Origin: Janthinobacterium lividum
GTDB taxonomy: Bacteria; Pseudomonadota; Gammaproteobacteria; Burkholderiales; Burkholderiaceae_D
Length of the DNA: 64,000 nucleotides
Direction of reading: 5' to 3'
Assembly: GCF_034424625.1 (NCBI RefSeq)
Contig: NZ_CP139976.1
Location: forward strand, 6,076,001-6,140,000
This document shows positions 46,808 to 54,864 of the stretch, piece by piece. Numbering within the stretch: the first letter of the stretch is position 1; each line of letters begins with the position of its first letter. A program made the position numbers and the translations under genes. The notes under the pieces were generated by a model. That model saw only the letters and a list, made by a program, of their open reading frames with translations. It made no database searches and was not told where the DNA came from.

Positions 46808-47554
46808 TCAATCTTCCAGTTGCCCCTGCAGCCACAGCAGCAATTCATCGAAGTTGGCGCAGATGGCGTCGGGCTGCACGCCGGCGGCCAGATGCGCGTC
46901 GCTGCCCTTGCGGTTCATCCACACGGCGCGCATGCCCGCCCCTTGCGCTCCCGTGACGTCGAAATACAAGTCGTCGCCGACATACACGGCCTCATGCGGC
47001 GCCACGCCCAGCGCGGCGCAAGCGGCCAGGAAGATGCTCGCGTCAGGCTTGGCCACGCCGAAATCGCTGGCGGCGATGGAGACTTTAAAATGCTGTGCCA
47101 GGCCGATAATGTCAAGGTCCGCATTGCCATTCGAAATCGAGCCGACCAGCATGCGCTGGCCCATCCAGGCAAGGCCAGGCAAGACGTCGTCATACGGCTG
47201 GACGCGATGGCGCGCAGCCAGGAACTGCGCGATGGCGCCATCGACCAGGACAGGATCCTCGCCGGCCGCCTCGAAGGCGGCCAGCAAGCCCGCGCGGCGC
47301 AACTCGATCAGGTTGCCATGGAAATGCGGTTGTTCATGGAGCATGGCCAGGCGGTGCTGGCGCAGCACCTCGATGGAAAACTGCTGCGCCACCTTGGGCG
47401 CATGCGTGGCCAGCCAGTCGTGCAGCAGGGTTTCCGCAGCGGCAATCACGGGCGCGATGGGCCACAAGGTATCGTCGAGGTCGAACAGGATGGCCTTGGG
47501 CGGCACGGCAGGTTTTACAGGGGCAAGGGACATGGGATTCACGGTGGATGCCAC
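46808..47554 (-). CDS. HAD-superfamily phosphatase (phosphoglycolate-phosphatase-like)
   Basis: The 248-residue protein has the four HAD motifs: ILFDLDDTLWPI (nucleophile Asp and general acid), GSISNGNADL (Ser/Thr motif), the Lys in GVAKPDASIF, and YVGDDLYFDVTGAQGAGM (metal Asp pair). A helical cap lies between motifs I and II, as in subfamily IA enzymes. The substrate cannot be read from sequence. The start could be Met1 (47554) or Met8 (47533). Its upstream gap of 223 bp to the divergent lipoprotein gene holds a GGCAAG/CTTGCC inverted repeat (47675-47695). Confidence 0.88.
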   Translation of the reverse strand: MASTVNPMSLAPVKPAVPPKAILFDLDDTLWPIAPVIAAAETLLHDWLATHAPKVAQQFSIEVLRQHRLAMLHEQPHFHGNLIELRRAGLLAAFEAAGEDPVLVDGAIAQFLAARHRVQPYDDVLPGLAWMGQRMLVGSISNGNADLDIIGLAQHFKVSIAASDFGVAKPDASIFLAACAALGVAPHEAVYVGDDLYFDVTGAQGAGMRAVWMNRKGSDAHLAAGVQPDAICANFDELLLWLQGQLED

Positions 47555-47777
47555 GCCACAGTGCGCAGCCTGCCTCTATTGTCGCATTGATCGCCGCCGC
47601 CGGCATGGCTGCGCCTCCATGAAATGGGGCCGGGCCAGCGCTTCCCGGCGAAAAATTGTTACAGGGTGATACAAGGCAAGATCATTCAGCTTGCCAGATA
47701 GACTAAAATAGGCGCCATTCCAATGCGGCGCCAGCGTCCGCGTTGCGCTACCCAACCTAATTCGTTTTGGAGAATGT

Positions 47778-48377
47778 ATGAAAAATTTGTACCTGCGCTC
47801 GATGCTGGCGGCGGCTTGCGCCGTCACACTGGCAGCCTGCGGTGGCAGCGGCGGCAACCTGTATCTGCAAGGCCAAGTCGTCGGCCTGGCCAAAGATGGC
47901 CTGATTCTCTTGAATGACGGGGAAAGCTTGCCAATTCCTGCGGGCCAGGCCAGCTTTGTTTTCACCAAGCTGGTCAAGAACGATGACCGCTACAATATCA
48001 CTATCGCACAACAGCCCAAGGGTGCCGTTTGCACCATTATCAATGGCGTCGGCAAGGCATCGAGCTACTCCGTGACTACAGCCCAGGTGAACTGCCAGAC
48101 CAACGCCTACCCGCTGAGCGGCACGGTCACGGGCCTGACCACGGATGGTTTGCGCCTGGTGATGGGCCCCAACGGCACCACCCTGCTGGCTGGCGCCACC
48201 ACCTACGAATTCAAAAGCGTTGATGACGGCGCCTCGTACGGCATTTCCATACTGGCTCAGCCAACGGGCCTGACGTGCCGCTTCCAGGGTTCCAGCAGTG
48301 CCGATGGCAGCGATACGGTCGGCAAGATGGGATCTGCCGCCACGACCGCAGCCACACTTGACTGCAAGCCGCAGTAA
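47778..48377 (+). CDS. Putative lipoprotein with two repeat modules, copy 1
   Basis: The 199-residue precursor has a lipoprotein signal ending in LAAC. The mature part consists of two tandem modules of about 85 residues that share a pattern: Y-x-SGT-V/I-x-GL-xx-DGL-x-L, a short loop, F-x-F, then Y-x-I-x-x-x-x-QP-x-G-x-x-C, ending in a second Cys. Each module has two cysteines that may form a disulfide. I do not recognise a named function; similar Ig-like surface repeats occur in Burkholderiales. TTTTGGAGAATGT before the ATG is a good Shine-Dalgarno. The neighbour downstream is a paralogue. Confidence 0.85.
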   Translation: MKNLYLRSMLAAACAVTLAACGGSGGNLYLQGQVVGLAKDGLILLNDGESLPIPAGQASFVFTKLVKNDDRYNITIAQQPKGAVCTIINGVGKASSYSVTTAQVNCQTNAYPLSGTVTGLTTDGLRLVMGPNGTTLLAGATTYEFKSVDDGASYGISILAQPTGLTCRFQGSSSADGSDTVGKMGSAATTAATLDCKPQ

Positions 48378-48413
48378 TCCTTGCGATCCGTCACCTATTT
48401 TTTGGAGAAATAC

Positions 48414-48995
48414 ATGAAGTTATCCTGCTTGCGCCCTATCGCCGCACTGCTGCTGACCTTGGGACTGGCCGCTTGCGGCGGCAAGGCCTCGTATGATGTC
48501 AGCGGCACGATCTCAGGCTTGAACAATGAAGGACTGATCCTGGTCAATAGCGGCGACTCCCTGCCGGTTCCTGCGGGGAAAACAGCGTTTACCTTTGCCA
48601 AGCGCATCGACTATGGTACCGACTACAACATCACCATCCAGCAGCAACCGGCGCACATGACTTGCAGCATCAGCGGTGGTTCCGGTTCGGCTGGTCATTA
48701 CCTCACTATCAGCGCCGCTGTTGCTTGCGCGCAAAACAGATATACCGTGGGTGGCACGATTTCCGGCCTGACGGTGGATGGTCTGGTGCTGATTAACGGT
48801 AGTACAACAACAACAGTGGTCAAGGACTCCACGACCTTTACCATGGCCGGCTCCGTCGCCTATGGCGATACCTATGGCGTCAGCGTCTCCGTGCAGCCGA
48901 AGGGTCTGCTGTGCGTCGTACAGCCGGGCACAGGCGGCGGCACCATGGGCGAAGCGAATGTGACATCGGTAAAGGTCGCCTGCAATCCGGCCTAA
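48414..48995 (+). CDS. Putative lipoprotein with two repeat modules, copy 2
   Basis: The 193-residue precursor has lipobox LAAC and two modules like those of the preceding gene; for example GLILVNSGDSLPVPAGKTAF matches GLILLNDGESLPIPAGQASF upstream. The gene arose by tandem duplication and each protein itself carries an internal duplication, giving four modules in 1.2 kb. GGAGAAATAC gives a good start at ATG 48414. The second module of each protein has diverged more than the first. Function unknown; outer-membrane or surface anchoring is inferred from the lipobox. Confidence 0.85.
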   Translation: MKLSCLRPIAALLLTLGLAACGGKASYDVSGTISGLNNEGLILVNSGDSLPVPAGKTAFTFAKRIDYGTDYNITIQQQPAHMTCSISGGSGSAGHYLTISAAVACAQNRYTVGGTISGLTVDGLVLINGSTTTTVVKDSTTFTMAGSVAYGDTYGVSVSVQPKGLLCVVQPGTGGGTMGEANVTSVKVACNPA

Positions 48996-49006
48996 GTTGC
49001 GGCAAC

Positions 49007-49027
49007 GGTAGCCGCCAGGCGGCTACC
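49007..49027. repeat. Stem-loop after the lipoprotein pair
   Basis: GGTAGCCGC, loop CAG, GCGGCTACC: a perfect nine-pair stem 11 bp after the second lipoprotein stop. No T-tract follows. It may end or protect the lipoprotein mRNA. Confidence 0.5.
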
Positions 49028-49090
49028 GGGAAGAGATATCATGAAAATCTATATTTGATATTCAAAATATAAATTGGAGTTATATGTGGC

Positions 49091-49169
49091 GATGCAGCAT
49101 AATGCATCTGTCTCCTCCAACTCTTCCAAGAATTGGATTTAGCCCGCTTTTACCAGCGGGCTTTTTTTT
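49091..49169 (+). ncRNA. Candidate small RNA with a UCUCCUCC anti-Shine-Dalgarno stretch
   Basis: About 80 bases between the lipoprotein stem-loop and mmsB look like an independent transcript. A weak promoter (TTGATA at 49055, GTTATA/TTATAT near 49080) is followed by hairpin GATGCA/TGCATC (49091-49108). Then comes an unpaired pyrimidine-rich stretch with TCTCCTCC (49111-49118), and a strong terminator (49141-49169). Hairpin, exposed C/U-rich anti-Shine-Dalgarno, terminator is the layout of several known trans-acting sRNAs. No open frame depends on the terminator. A 19-codon GTG frame also fits but is less convincing. Confidence 0.4.
49141..49169 (+). terminator. Strong intrinsic terminator
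   Basis: AGCCCGCT, loop TTTACC, AGCGGGCT followed by an eight-base T-tract. The stem is perfect. It lies 146 bp after the last + strand gene, which already has its own stem-loop, so it probably ends a separate transcript (the candidate small RNA). On the - strand it lies after the mmsB stop but lacks a T-tract in that direction. Confidence 0.85.
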
Positions 49170-49181
49170 GTCCAAAATTCC

Positions 49182-50084
49182 TCAGGCAGGCTTGTTCAAG
49201 CCCGGCTGCAGCATCTGCACGATGCTGGAGAAATCCTGCTGCGCATAGCCGGCTTGCGCATGCATCTGGTACAGCTGGCGCACCAGACCGCCCAAGGGCG
49301 TGGGCGCATTCGCCGACAGGGCCGACTGCTGCGCCAGGCCCAGGTCTTTCAGCATCAGCGCCGTTCCGAAGCCGCCCGTGTAATTGCGCGACGCGGGCGT
49401 GCCGTCCATGACACCGGGCCACGGGTTGTACACTTCCAGGGTCCAGTTACGGCCCGAACTCTTGGCCATGATGTCGGACAACACTTTCGGATCCAGGCCA
49501 TGCGCCACGCCCAGGTTCAGTGCCTCGGCCGTACCGGCCATCAAAATACCCAGCAGCATGTTGTTGCAAATCTTCGCCACCTGGCCCGCACCTGCCTCGC
49601 CCGCATGGAAGATATTCTTGCCCATCTTCTCCAGCAAAGGCCGCGCCTGCTGCAAGGCCGCTTCGCTGCCACCGACGATAAAAGTCAGGGTACCGGCCGC
49701 CGCGCCCGCCGTGCCGCCCGAGACGGGGGCATCGATCATGGCAAAGCCCCGCTCGCTGGCCGCCTGCGCCACCTGGCGCGCCACGTCGGCGGCGATGGTG
49801 CTGCAATCGATGAACAAGGCGCCCGGCTTGGCCGAGTCCAGCACGCCACCGGCCGCCAGGTACAGTTCCTGCACGTGCTTGTTGGCTGGCAGCATGGTGA
49901 TGACGGCGTCGGCCGTCTGCACGGCCGCGCTGGCGGACGCAGCCGCCGTGGCGCCCGCCTCGACCAGCGAAGCCACTGCCGCCGGCGCCAGGTCGAACAC
50001 GGACACGTGGAAGCCGGCGGCCACCAGGTTGCGGGCCATCGGCGCGCCCATGTTGCCCAGGCCGATAAAAGCGATATGTTGCAT
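49182..50084 (-). CDS. mmsB: 3-Hydroxyisobutyrate dehydrogenase
   Basis: It oxidises 3-hydroxyisobutyrate to methylmalonate semialdehyde with NAD in valine catabolism. The 300-residue beta-hydroxyacid dehydrogenase has IAFIGLGNMGAPMARNLV, the substrate motif DAPVSGGTAGAAAG, and the catalytic lysine in GAGQVAKICNNMLLG. It is the last gene of the five-gene valine operon on the - strand (27 bp gap upstream). Length is normal. Confidence 0.95.
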   Translation of the reverse strand: MQHIAFIGLGNMGAPMARNLVAAGFHVSVFDLAPAAVASLVEAGATAAASASAAVQTADAVITMLPANKHVQELYLAAGGVLDSAKPGALFIDCSTIAADVARQVAQAASERGFAMIDAPVSGGTAGAAAGTLTFIVGGSEAALQQARPLLEKMGKNIFHAGEAGAGQVAKICNNMLLGILMAGTAEALNLGVAHGLDPKVLSDIMAKSSGRNWTLEVYNPWPGVMDGTPASRNYTGGFGTALMLKDLGLAQQSALSANAPTPLGGLVRQLYQMHAQAGYAQQDFSSIVQMLQPGLNKPA

Positions 50085-50111
50085 GGTGAAAGTCTCCAGT
50101 TATTCTTTTAT

Positions 50112-51254
50112 TTAATGTAGATCCGCCAATGGATGCTGTGTCCACGGCGCGGCAAAATACTCGTCCAGATACGCTGCGCTGACGTCGGCCAGGCTGGCCG
50201 GCTGCCACTGCGGCGCGTTGTCCTTGTCGATCAGCAAGGCGCGCACGCCTTCGCTGAAGTCCGCATGGGCGCAGCATTGCACGGCAACGATCAATTCCAG
50301 CTGGAACACTTGCGCCAGGCTCAGATGCCGCGTGCGTTCGCGCATGGCCCACACCAAAGCGGCCGAAGTGGGCGCGCCCTTGTCCAGCGAGTGGGCCGCC
50401 TTTTGCAGCCAGGCCGAATCGCCGTCATACGCGGCAATGGCGGCCACCACTTCGGGCAAGGTGGGCGCTTGCGTCAGCGCGGCGATGGCGTCGAAGTTGG
50501 CGCGCACTTCCGAGACGGGCAGCACCGTCGTTGGCGCCGAAAAGCCGCGCAGCAATCGGTCCAGCTGTTCGCTGTTCGCCTGCGGACTCGCTTGCCATTG
50601 TGCCAGTGCCAGCGCGTCGAGCACCATGGCGCGCTCTTCCTGGCGCAGGAAATAGTCGCCGAGACCCGCAAACAGCGCATCGGCCGCGTTCAATGGCGCG
50701 CCCGTCAAACCCAGGAACAAGCCGCTGCGTCCCGGCATGCGGCCCAGGAACCAGCTGCCGCCCACGTCGGGAAACAGGCCAATCGTAATTTCCGGCATGG
50801 CGATGCGCGTGCTTTCCGTCACCACGCGGTGGCTGGCGCCGGCCATCAGGCCCAGGCCGCCGCCCATGACGATGCCACCGCCCCACACCAGCAGCGGCTT
50901 TGCATAGGTATGGATGCGGTGGTCGAGCCGGTATTCCTCGGCAAAGAAGGCCAGCGCCTGCGGGTTAGGCACGACGCCCGGCTGCTCGACCACGGCCGTG
51001 CGCAGGCTGCGCACGTCGCCGCCCGCGCAGAAAGCCTTGTCGGTCGACGATTGCAGCACCACGCAGGCGATGGCAGCGTCACTGGCCCAGCGCACGAGAG
51101 CGCCATCGATGGCGCGGATCATGTCCAGGGTCAATGCATGCAAGGACTTTGGCGCATCGAGGGTGATGACGCCCAGCTTCATGCCGCCGGGACAGTCGCG
51201 TTCCTCGATTTTCACAGTTTCAATCAGGGTACTTTCAGCCAAGGTTTCAGCCAT
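50112..51254 (-). CDS. 3-Hydroxyisobutyryl-CoA hydrolase (enoyl-CoA hydratase/isomerase family)
   Basis: It releases 3-hydroxyisobutyrate from its CoA ester in valine breakdown. The 380-residue crotonase-fold protein has AFCAGGDVRSL, GGGIVMGGGLGLMAGASHRVVT and AMPEITIGLFPDVGGSWFLGRM, the HIBCH signature, plus the extended C-terminal domain typical of HIBCH. ATG 51254 overlaps the stop of the upstream hydratase gene by eight bases. The frame runs upstream to 51347 without family similarity. Confidence 0.93.
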   Translation of the reverse strand: MAETLAESTLIETVKIEERDCPGGMKLGVITLDAPKSLHALTLDMIRAIDGALVRWASDAAIACVVLQSSTDKAFCAGGDVRSLRTAVVEQPGVVPNPQALAFFAEEYRLDHRIHTYAKPLLVWGGGIVMGGGLGLMAGASHRVVTESTRIAMPEITIGLFPDVGGSWFLGRMPGRSGLFLGLTGAPLNAADALFAGLGDYFLRQEERAMVLDALALAQWQASPQANSEQLDRLLRGFSAPTTVLPVSEVRANFDAIAALTQAPTLPEVVAAIAAYDGDSAWLQKAAHSLDKGAPTSAALVWAMRERTRHLSLAQVFQLELIVAVQCCAHADFSEGVRALLIDKDNAPQWQPASLADVSAAYLDEYFAAPWTQHPLADLH

Positions 51255-52032
51255 TGCGCCACTCCGCCGGACGTTTTTCCAGGAACGCTTGCACGCCTTC
51301 TTTCTGGTCTTGCGTATCGAACAGGCCCAGGAACAGGGTGCGTTCATCGGGCAGGGAATTGACCAGCGGATGGCTGCGCGCGCCCTGGATCAGGGTCTTG
51401 CACGCCGTCACGCTGCTGGGGCTTTGACGGGCCACCTTGGCGGCCAGGGCCAGCGCCGTGGCGGCAGCCTTGCCGGTTGGCACGACTTCCTCGACCAGGC
51501 CGATAGCCAGCGCCTTGGCCGCATCGACCCGTTCGCCACATAAAATCATGCGCTTGGCCCAGCCTTCGCCCACCAGCCACGGCAAGTGCTGCGTGCCGCC
51601 CGCGCACGGCAGCAAGCCGACGGATGCTTCCGGCAAAGCCATCTGCGCATGTTCTTCAGCAATACGGATGTCGCAGGCCAGCGCACATTCAAGCCCGCCG
51701 CCCATGGCATAGCCATTGATGGCGGCGATGCTGACGCCGCGAAACGCGGACAACGCCTCGAACGCCTCGCCAAACGCGGCGGCCATGGCGAACGCCGTGT
51801 CCTTGTTGCCATCGGCAAACACCTTCAGATCGGCACCGGCAGAGAAGAACTTGGCGCCGCCGCCCGTGATCACGAGAGCGTACACGTCCGGGTCGGCATT
51901 CAGGTCGACCACCAGTTGCGTCATCGCGTTCAGGCTGGCCTGGGTCCACGTATGGGCGGGCGGGTTGTCGAGCGTCACCAGGGCCGTATGGCCATGGCGT
52001 TCCAGCAGCAAATTTGTATACACTTTGGTCAT
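51247..52032 (-). CDS. Enoyl-CoA hydratase (probable methacrylyl-CoA hydratase)
   Basis: It hydrates an enoyl-CoA; here most likely methacrylyl-CoA to 3-hydroxyisobutyryl-CoA. The 261-residue crotonase-fold protein has KFFSAGADLKVF, INGYAMGGGLECALACDIRIA and LPEASVGLLPCAGGTQHLPWLVG. The two catalytic regions with an oxyanion glycine pair are intact. It overlaps the acyl-CoA dehydrogenase gene by four bases and the hydrolase gene by eight, so the operon is tightly coupled. The specific substrate is inferred from the operon. Confidence 0.92.
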   Translation of the reverse strand: MTKVYTNLLLERHGHTALVTLDNPPAHTWTQASLNAMTQLVVDLNADPDVYALVITGGGAKFFSAGADLKVFADGNKDTAFAMAAAFGEAFEALSAFRGVSIAAINGYAMGGGLECALACDIRIAEEHAQMALPEASVGLLPCAGGTQHLPWLVGEGWAKRMILCGERVDAAKALAIGLVEEVVPTGKAAATALALAAKVARQSPSSVTACKTLIQGARSHPLVNSLPDERTLFLGLFDTQDQKEGVQAFLEKRPAEWRNG

Positions 52033-53189
52033 CGCAGATTCTCCGTGGCGCCGTCTTTCAAGATCGCTCGCGCGACGATCAGGCGCATGATTTCATTCGT
52101 CCCTTCCAGGATCTGATGCACCCGCGTATCGCGCACGTGGCGCTCGAGCGGATACTCGCGGATGTAGCCATAGCCGCCATGCAATTGCAGCGCATCGTTG
52201 GCAACATTAAAACCTACATCCGTGGCGAAACGTTTTGCCATGGCGCAATATGCCGTGGCGTCGGGACTTTCCTGGTCCAGTTTCCACGCCGCCAGGCGCA
52301 CCATCTGGCGCGCCGCCACCAGTTCCGTCAACATGTCGGCCAGCTTGAATTGCAGCGCCTGGAATTGCGCCAGCTCGCGGCCGAACTGCGTGCGCTCCTT
52401 CATGTACGCTTGCGCCCGCGTGAGAGCCGCCTGCGCCGTGCCCACCGAGCACACGGCGATATTGATGCGCCCGCCATCGATGCCCTTCATGGCAATGGCA
52501 AAGCCTTCGCCTTCCGCTCCCAGCAAGTTCGCTGCCGGCACTTTCACCTGGTCAAAGCTGATGATGCGCGTGGGCTGGCTGTTCCAGCCCATCTTTTCTT
52601 CTTTCTTGCCATACACGATGCCGGGCAGATTGGCCGGCACGGCAAAGGCGGAAATACCGGCCGCGCCTTCGCCGCCGGTTCTCGCCATGACGATCAGCAT
52701 GTCCGTCTGGCCCGCGCCCGAGATAAACGCTTTCGTGCCGTCGAGTACGTAGAAATCGCCCTCCTTCACTGCCTTGGTGCGCAAGGAGGCCGCGTCGGAA
52801 CCCGACTGCGGTTCCGTCAGGCAATAGCTGGCCAGTTTCTGACCGGCGGCCAGGGACGGCACCCATTCGTCGCACAGGGCTTCCTGCCCCCAGCGCGACA
52901 GCATCCAGGTAGCCATGTTGTGGATGGTGATATAGGCCGTGGTCGAGGTGCAGCCACCGGCCAGCTCCTCGAAGACGATGGCCGCATCCTGGCGGCTCAA
53001 GCCCAGGCCGCCCCAGCGTTGCGGCGTGTAGAGGCCGCAAAAGCCCATCTCGCCCGCCTTGGCGATGGTTTCCACGGGAAAAATCGATTCCGCGTCCCAA
53101 TGGGCCGCATGCGGCGCCAGTTCGCCTTCGGCAAACGCGCGCGCCGCCTGCTGGAACTCGCGCTGCTCGTCGCTCAGTTCAAAGTCCAT
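52029..53189 (-). CDS. Acyl-CoA dehydrogenase (probable isobutyryl-CoA dehydrogenase)
   Basis: It oxidises an acyl-CoA using FAD; in this operon isobutyryl-CoA to methacrylyl-CoA is expected. The 386-residue protein has YCLTEPQSGSDAASL (FAD contact), KAFISGAGQTDMLIVMART, RTQFGRELAQFQALQFKLADM and the C-terminal ILEGTNEIMRLIVARAIL. It starts ten bp after mmsA. Catalytic-glutamate assignment is not certain from sequence alone; the general family is clear. Confidence 0.94.
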   Translation of the reverse strand: MDFELSDEQREFQQAARAFAEGELAPHAAHWDAESIFPVETIAKAGEMGFCGLYTPQRWGGLGLSRQDAAIVFEELAGGCTSTTAYITIHNMATWMLSRWGQEALCDEWVPSLAAGQKLASYCLTEPQSGSDAASLRTKAVKEGDFYVLDGTKAFISGAGQTDMLIVMARTGGEGAAGISAFAVPANLPGIVYGKKEEKMGWNSQPTRIISFDQVKVPAANLLGAEGEGFAIAMKGIDGGRINIAVCSVGTAQAALTRAQAYMKERTQFGRELAQFQALQFKLADMLTELVAARQMVRLAAWKLDQESPDATAYCAMAKRFATDVGFNVANDALQLHGGYGYIREYPLERHVRDTRVHQILEGTNEIMRLIVARAILKDGATENLR

Positions 53190-53198
53190 GCCAGCTCC

Positions 53199-54707
53199 TT
53201 ATTTGAGGCTGATGGTGGTGTTGACCTTGCCCACCGAGGCCGCGTCCGTGAACCAGCGCTGGGTGATCGTTTGCGTCTGCGTGTAGAACAGCACGACTTG
53301 CTTGCCGAACGGGCCCAAATCGCCCAGTTTCGAGCCGCGCGAACCCGTAAAGCTGAACAGGGGAACGGGCACGGGGATGGGCACGTTGATGCCGACCTGG
53401 CCCACGTCGATTTCTTCCTGGAAGTAGCGCGCGGCCGCGCCGCTTTGCGTAAACAGCGCCGTGCCATTGCCGTTCGGATTTGCGTTTACCAGGGCAATCG
53501 CTTCATCGAGCGTGTCGACTTCGACGACGATCAATACGGGGCCAAAGATTTCCTGGTCATACACGACCATGCCCGGTTTCACGCCGGACAGAATCGTCGG
53601 GCCGACGAAGTTACCGTTCGGATAGCCATCGACCTTGACGTCGCGGCCATCGAGGGTCAGCACGGCGCCCTGTTCGATGCCCTTGGCTACGAGGCTGAAC
53701 ACGCGCTCTTTCGCCGCGCACGAGATGACGGGGCCCAGGTCCGGATTGTCCTTGCCCGCGCCCACCGTCAGGGTTTGCGCCTTGGCCGACAATTCCGGCA
53801 GCCACTCGCGCGCTTCGCCCACCAGCACGGCCACCGATGCCGCCATGCAGCGCTGGCCGGCGGCGCCGAAACCCGCGCCCAGCAGCTGGTTCAGGGTCTG
53901 TTCTTTATTTGCATCCGGCAAGACGACGGCGTGGTTCTTGGCGCCCATCATGCATTGCGCGCGCTTGCCGTTCAGGCTGGCGCGCTGGTACACATGCGTG
54001 CCCACCTTGCTGGAACCGACGAAGGAAATCGCCTTGATGTCCGGGTGGTCGCACAGGGCGTTGACCACGTCTTCGCCGCCGTGGATGACGTTCAACACGC
54101 CGGCCGGGATACCCGCCTGCAAGGCCAGGCGCACGAGCTTTTCCGTCACCAGCGGATCTTGCTCCGATGGTTTCAGCACGAAGGTATTGCCGCAGGCAAT
54201 CGCCATCGGGAACATCCACAGCGGGATCATGGCGGGGAAATTGAACGGGGTAATGCCGGCGCACACGCCCAGCGGCTGCATCACGCTGTAGGTGTCGACG
54301 CCGCCAGCCACGTTTTGCGCGTATTCGCCCATTTGCAGGGTGCCGATATTGGCGGCATGCTCGACCACTTCCAGGCCGCGGAACACGTCGCCTTCCGCGT
54401 CGAGCAGGGTCTTGCCCTGCTCCATCGTCAAGGTGGCGGCCAGGTCGGCCATGTTTTCGCGGATCAGTTGCTGAAGCTTGAGGAAGATGCGCGCACGCGC
54501 GCCGATCGGCGTCTTGCGCCAGGTTTTGAAGGCCCGCTGGGCCGAGGCGATGGCGGCGTTCACTTCCTCCGGCGTGGCGAACGGCACCTTGGCCAGTACT
54601 TCCTGCGTGGCCGGGTTGACGACGTCGCGCCAGACGGTGGTTTGGGATTCAACCCACTCGCCGTTGATCAAGAGGGGAACAGTTGGAATAGCGTTTTGCA
54701 TGGTCAC
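53199..54707 (-). CDS. mmsA: Methylmalonate-semialdehyde dehydrogenase (CoA-acylating)
   Basis: It converts methylmalonate semialdehyde to propionyl-CoA, using NAD and CoA. The 502-residue aldehyde dehydrogenase has the MMSDH pattern: [33 protein letters not shown], and catalytic Cys287 in [20 protein letters not shown] at 54707 and an ATG at 54701 are both possible starts. AGGAG lies seven bases before the GTG but 13 before the ATG, so I prefer the GTG. It leads the valine operon and is divergent from its regulator, with TTTGCA inverted repeats between. Confidence 0.95.
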   Translation of the reverse strand: MTMQNAIPTVPLLINGEWVESQTTVWRDVVNPATQEVLAKVPFATPEEVNAAIASAQRAFKTWRKTPIGARARIFLKLQQLIRENMADLAATLTMEQGKTLLDAEGDVFRGLEVVEHAANIGTLQMGEYAQNVAGGVDTYSVMQPLGVCAGITPFNFPAMIPLWMFPMAIACGNTFVLKPSEQDPLVTEKLVRLALQAGIPAGVLNVIHGGEDVVNALCDHPDIKAISFVGSSKVGTHVYQRASLNGKRAQCMMGAKNHAVVLPDANKEQTLNQLLGAGFGAAGQRCMAASVAVLVGEAREWLPELSAKAQTLTVGAGKDNPDLGPVISCAAKERVFSLVAKGIEQGAVLTLDGRDVKVDGYPNGNFVGPTILSGVKPGMVVYDQEIFGPVLIVVEVDTLDEAIALVNANPNGNGTALFTQSGAAARYFQEEIDVGQVGINVPIPVPVPLFSFTGSRGSKLGDLGPFGKQVVLFYTQTQTITQRWFTDAASVGKVNTTISLK

Positions 54708-54737
54708 TCGAAGTCTCCTGGTGTGGGTATAGGTCTG

Positions 54738-54797
54738 TTTGCATTATTCGCACAATAGCCGCCACAAACAAGGCGTGAAAATGCGAGATAATGCAAA
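54738..54797. promoter_or_regulatory. Inverted repeat TTTGCATTAT...ATAATGCAAA between mmsA and its regulator
   Basis: TTTGCATTATTCGCA (54738-54752) and TGCGAGATAATGCAAA (54782-54797) are complementary except for one extra base, with a 29-bp spacer. TTTGCA/TGCAAA is the core of sites known for RamB/PrpR-type regulators, the family encoded next door. The site covers the likely mmsA promoter. Confidence 0.6.
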
Positions 54798-54809
54798 GCT
54801 GAATCTGTT

Positions 54810-54838
54810 AATCTGCAAAGATTGTAAATTTGCAGATT
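54810..54838. promoter_or_regulatory. Perfect 10-bp inverted repeat AATCTGCAAA-N9-TTTGCAGATT
   Basis: The two arms are exactly complementary and share the TGCAAA/TTTGCA core of the site just upstream. It lies 26 bp before the regulator's ATG, so it is a likely autoregulatory operator. Confidence 0.65.
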
Positions 54839-54864
54839 CCACAAACCGGGGAAGAGGAAACGCG

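Noticed and set aside
49086-49142. A 19-codon GTG frame behind GGAG
   Set aside because: The region is better explained as a structured small RNA; the peptide has no hydrophobic or conserved character.
52014-54758. A 914-codon open frame antisense to the valine operon
   Set aside because: It spans several real genes on the other strand, which are all identifiable; the composition is that of a shadow frame.
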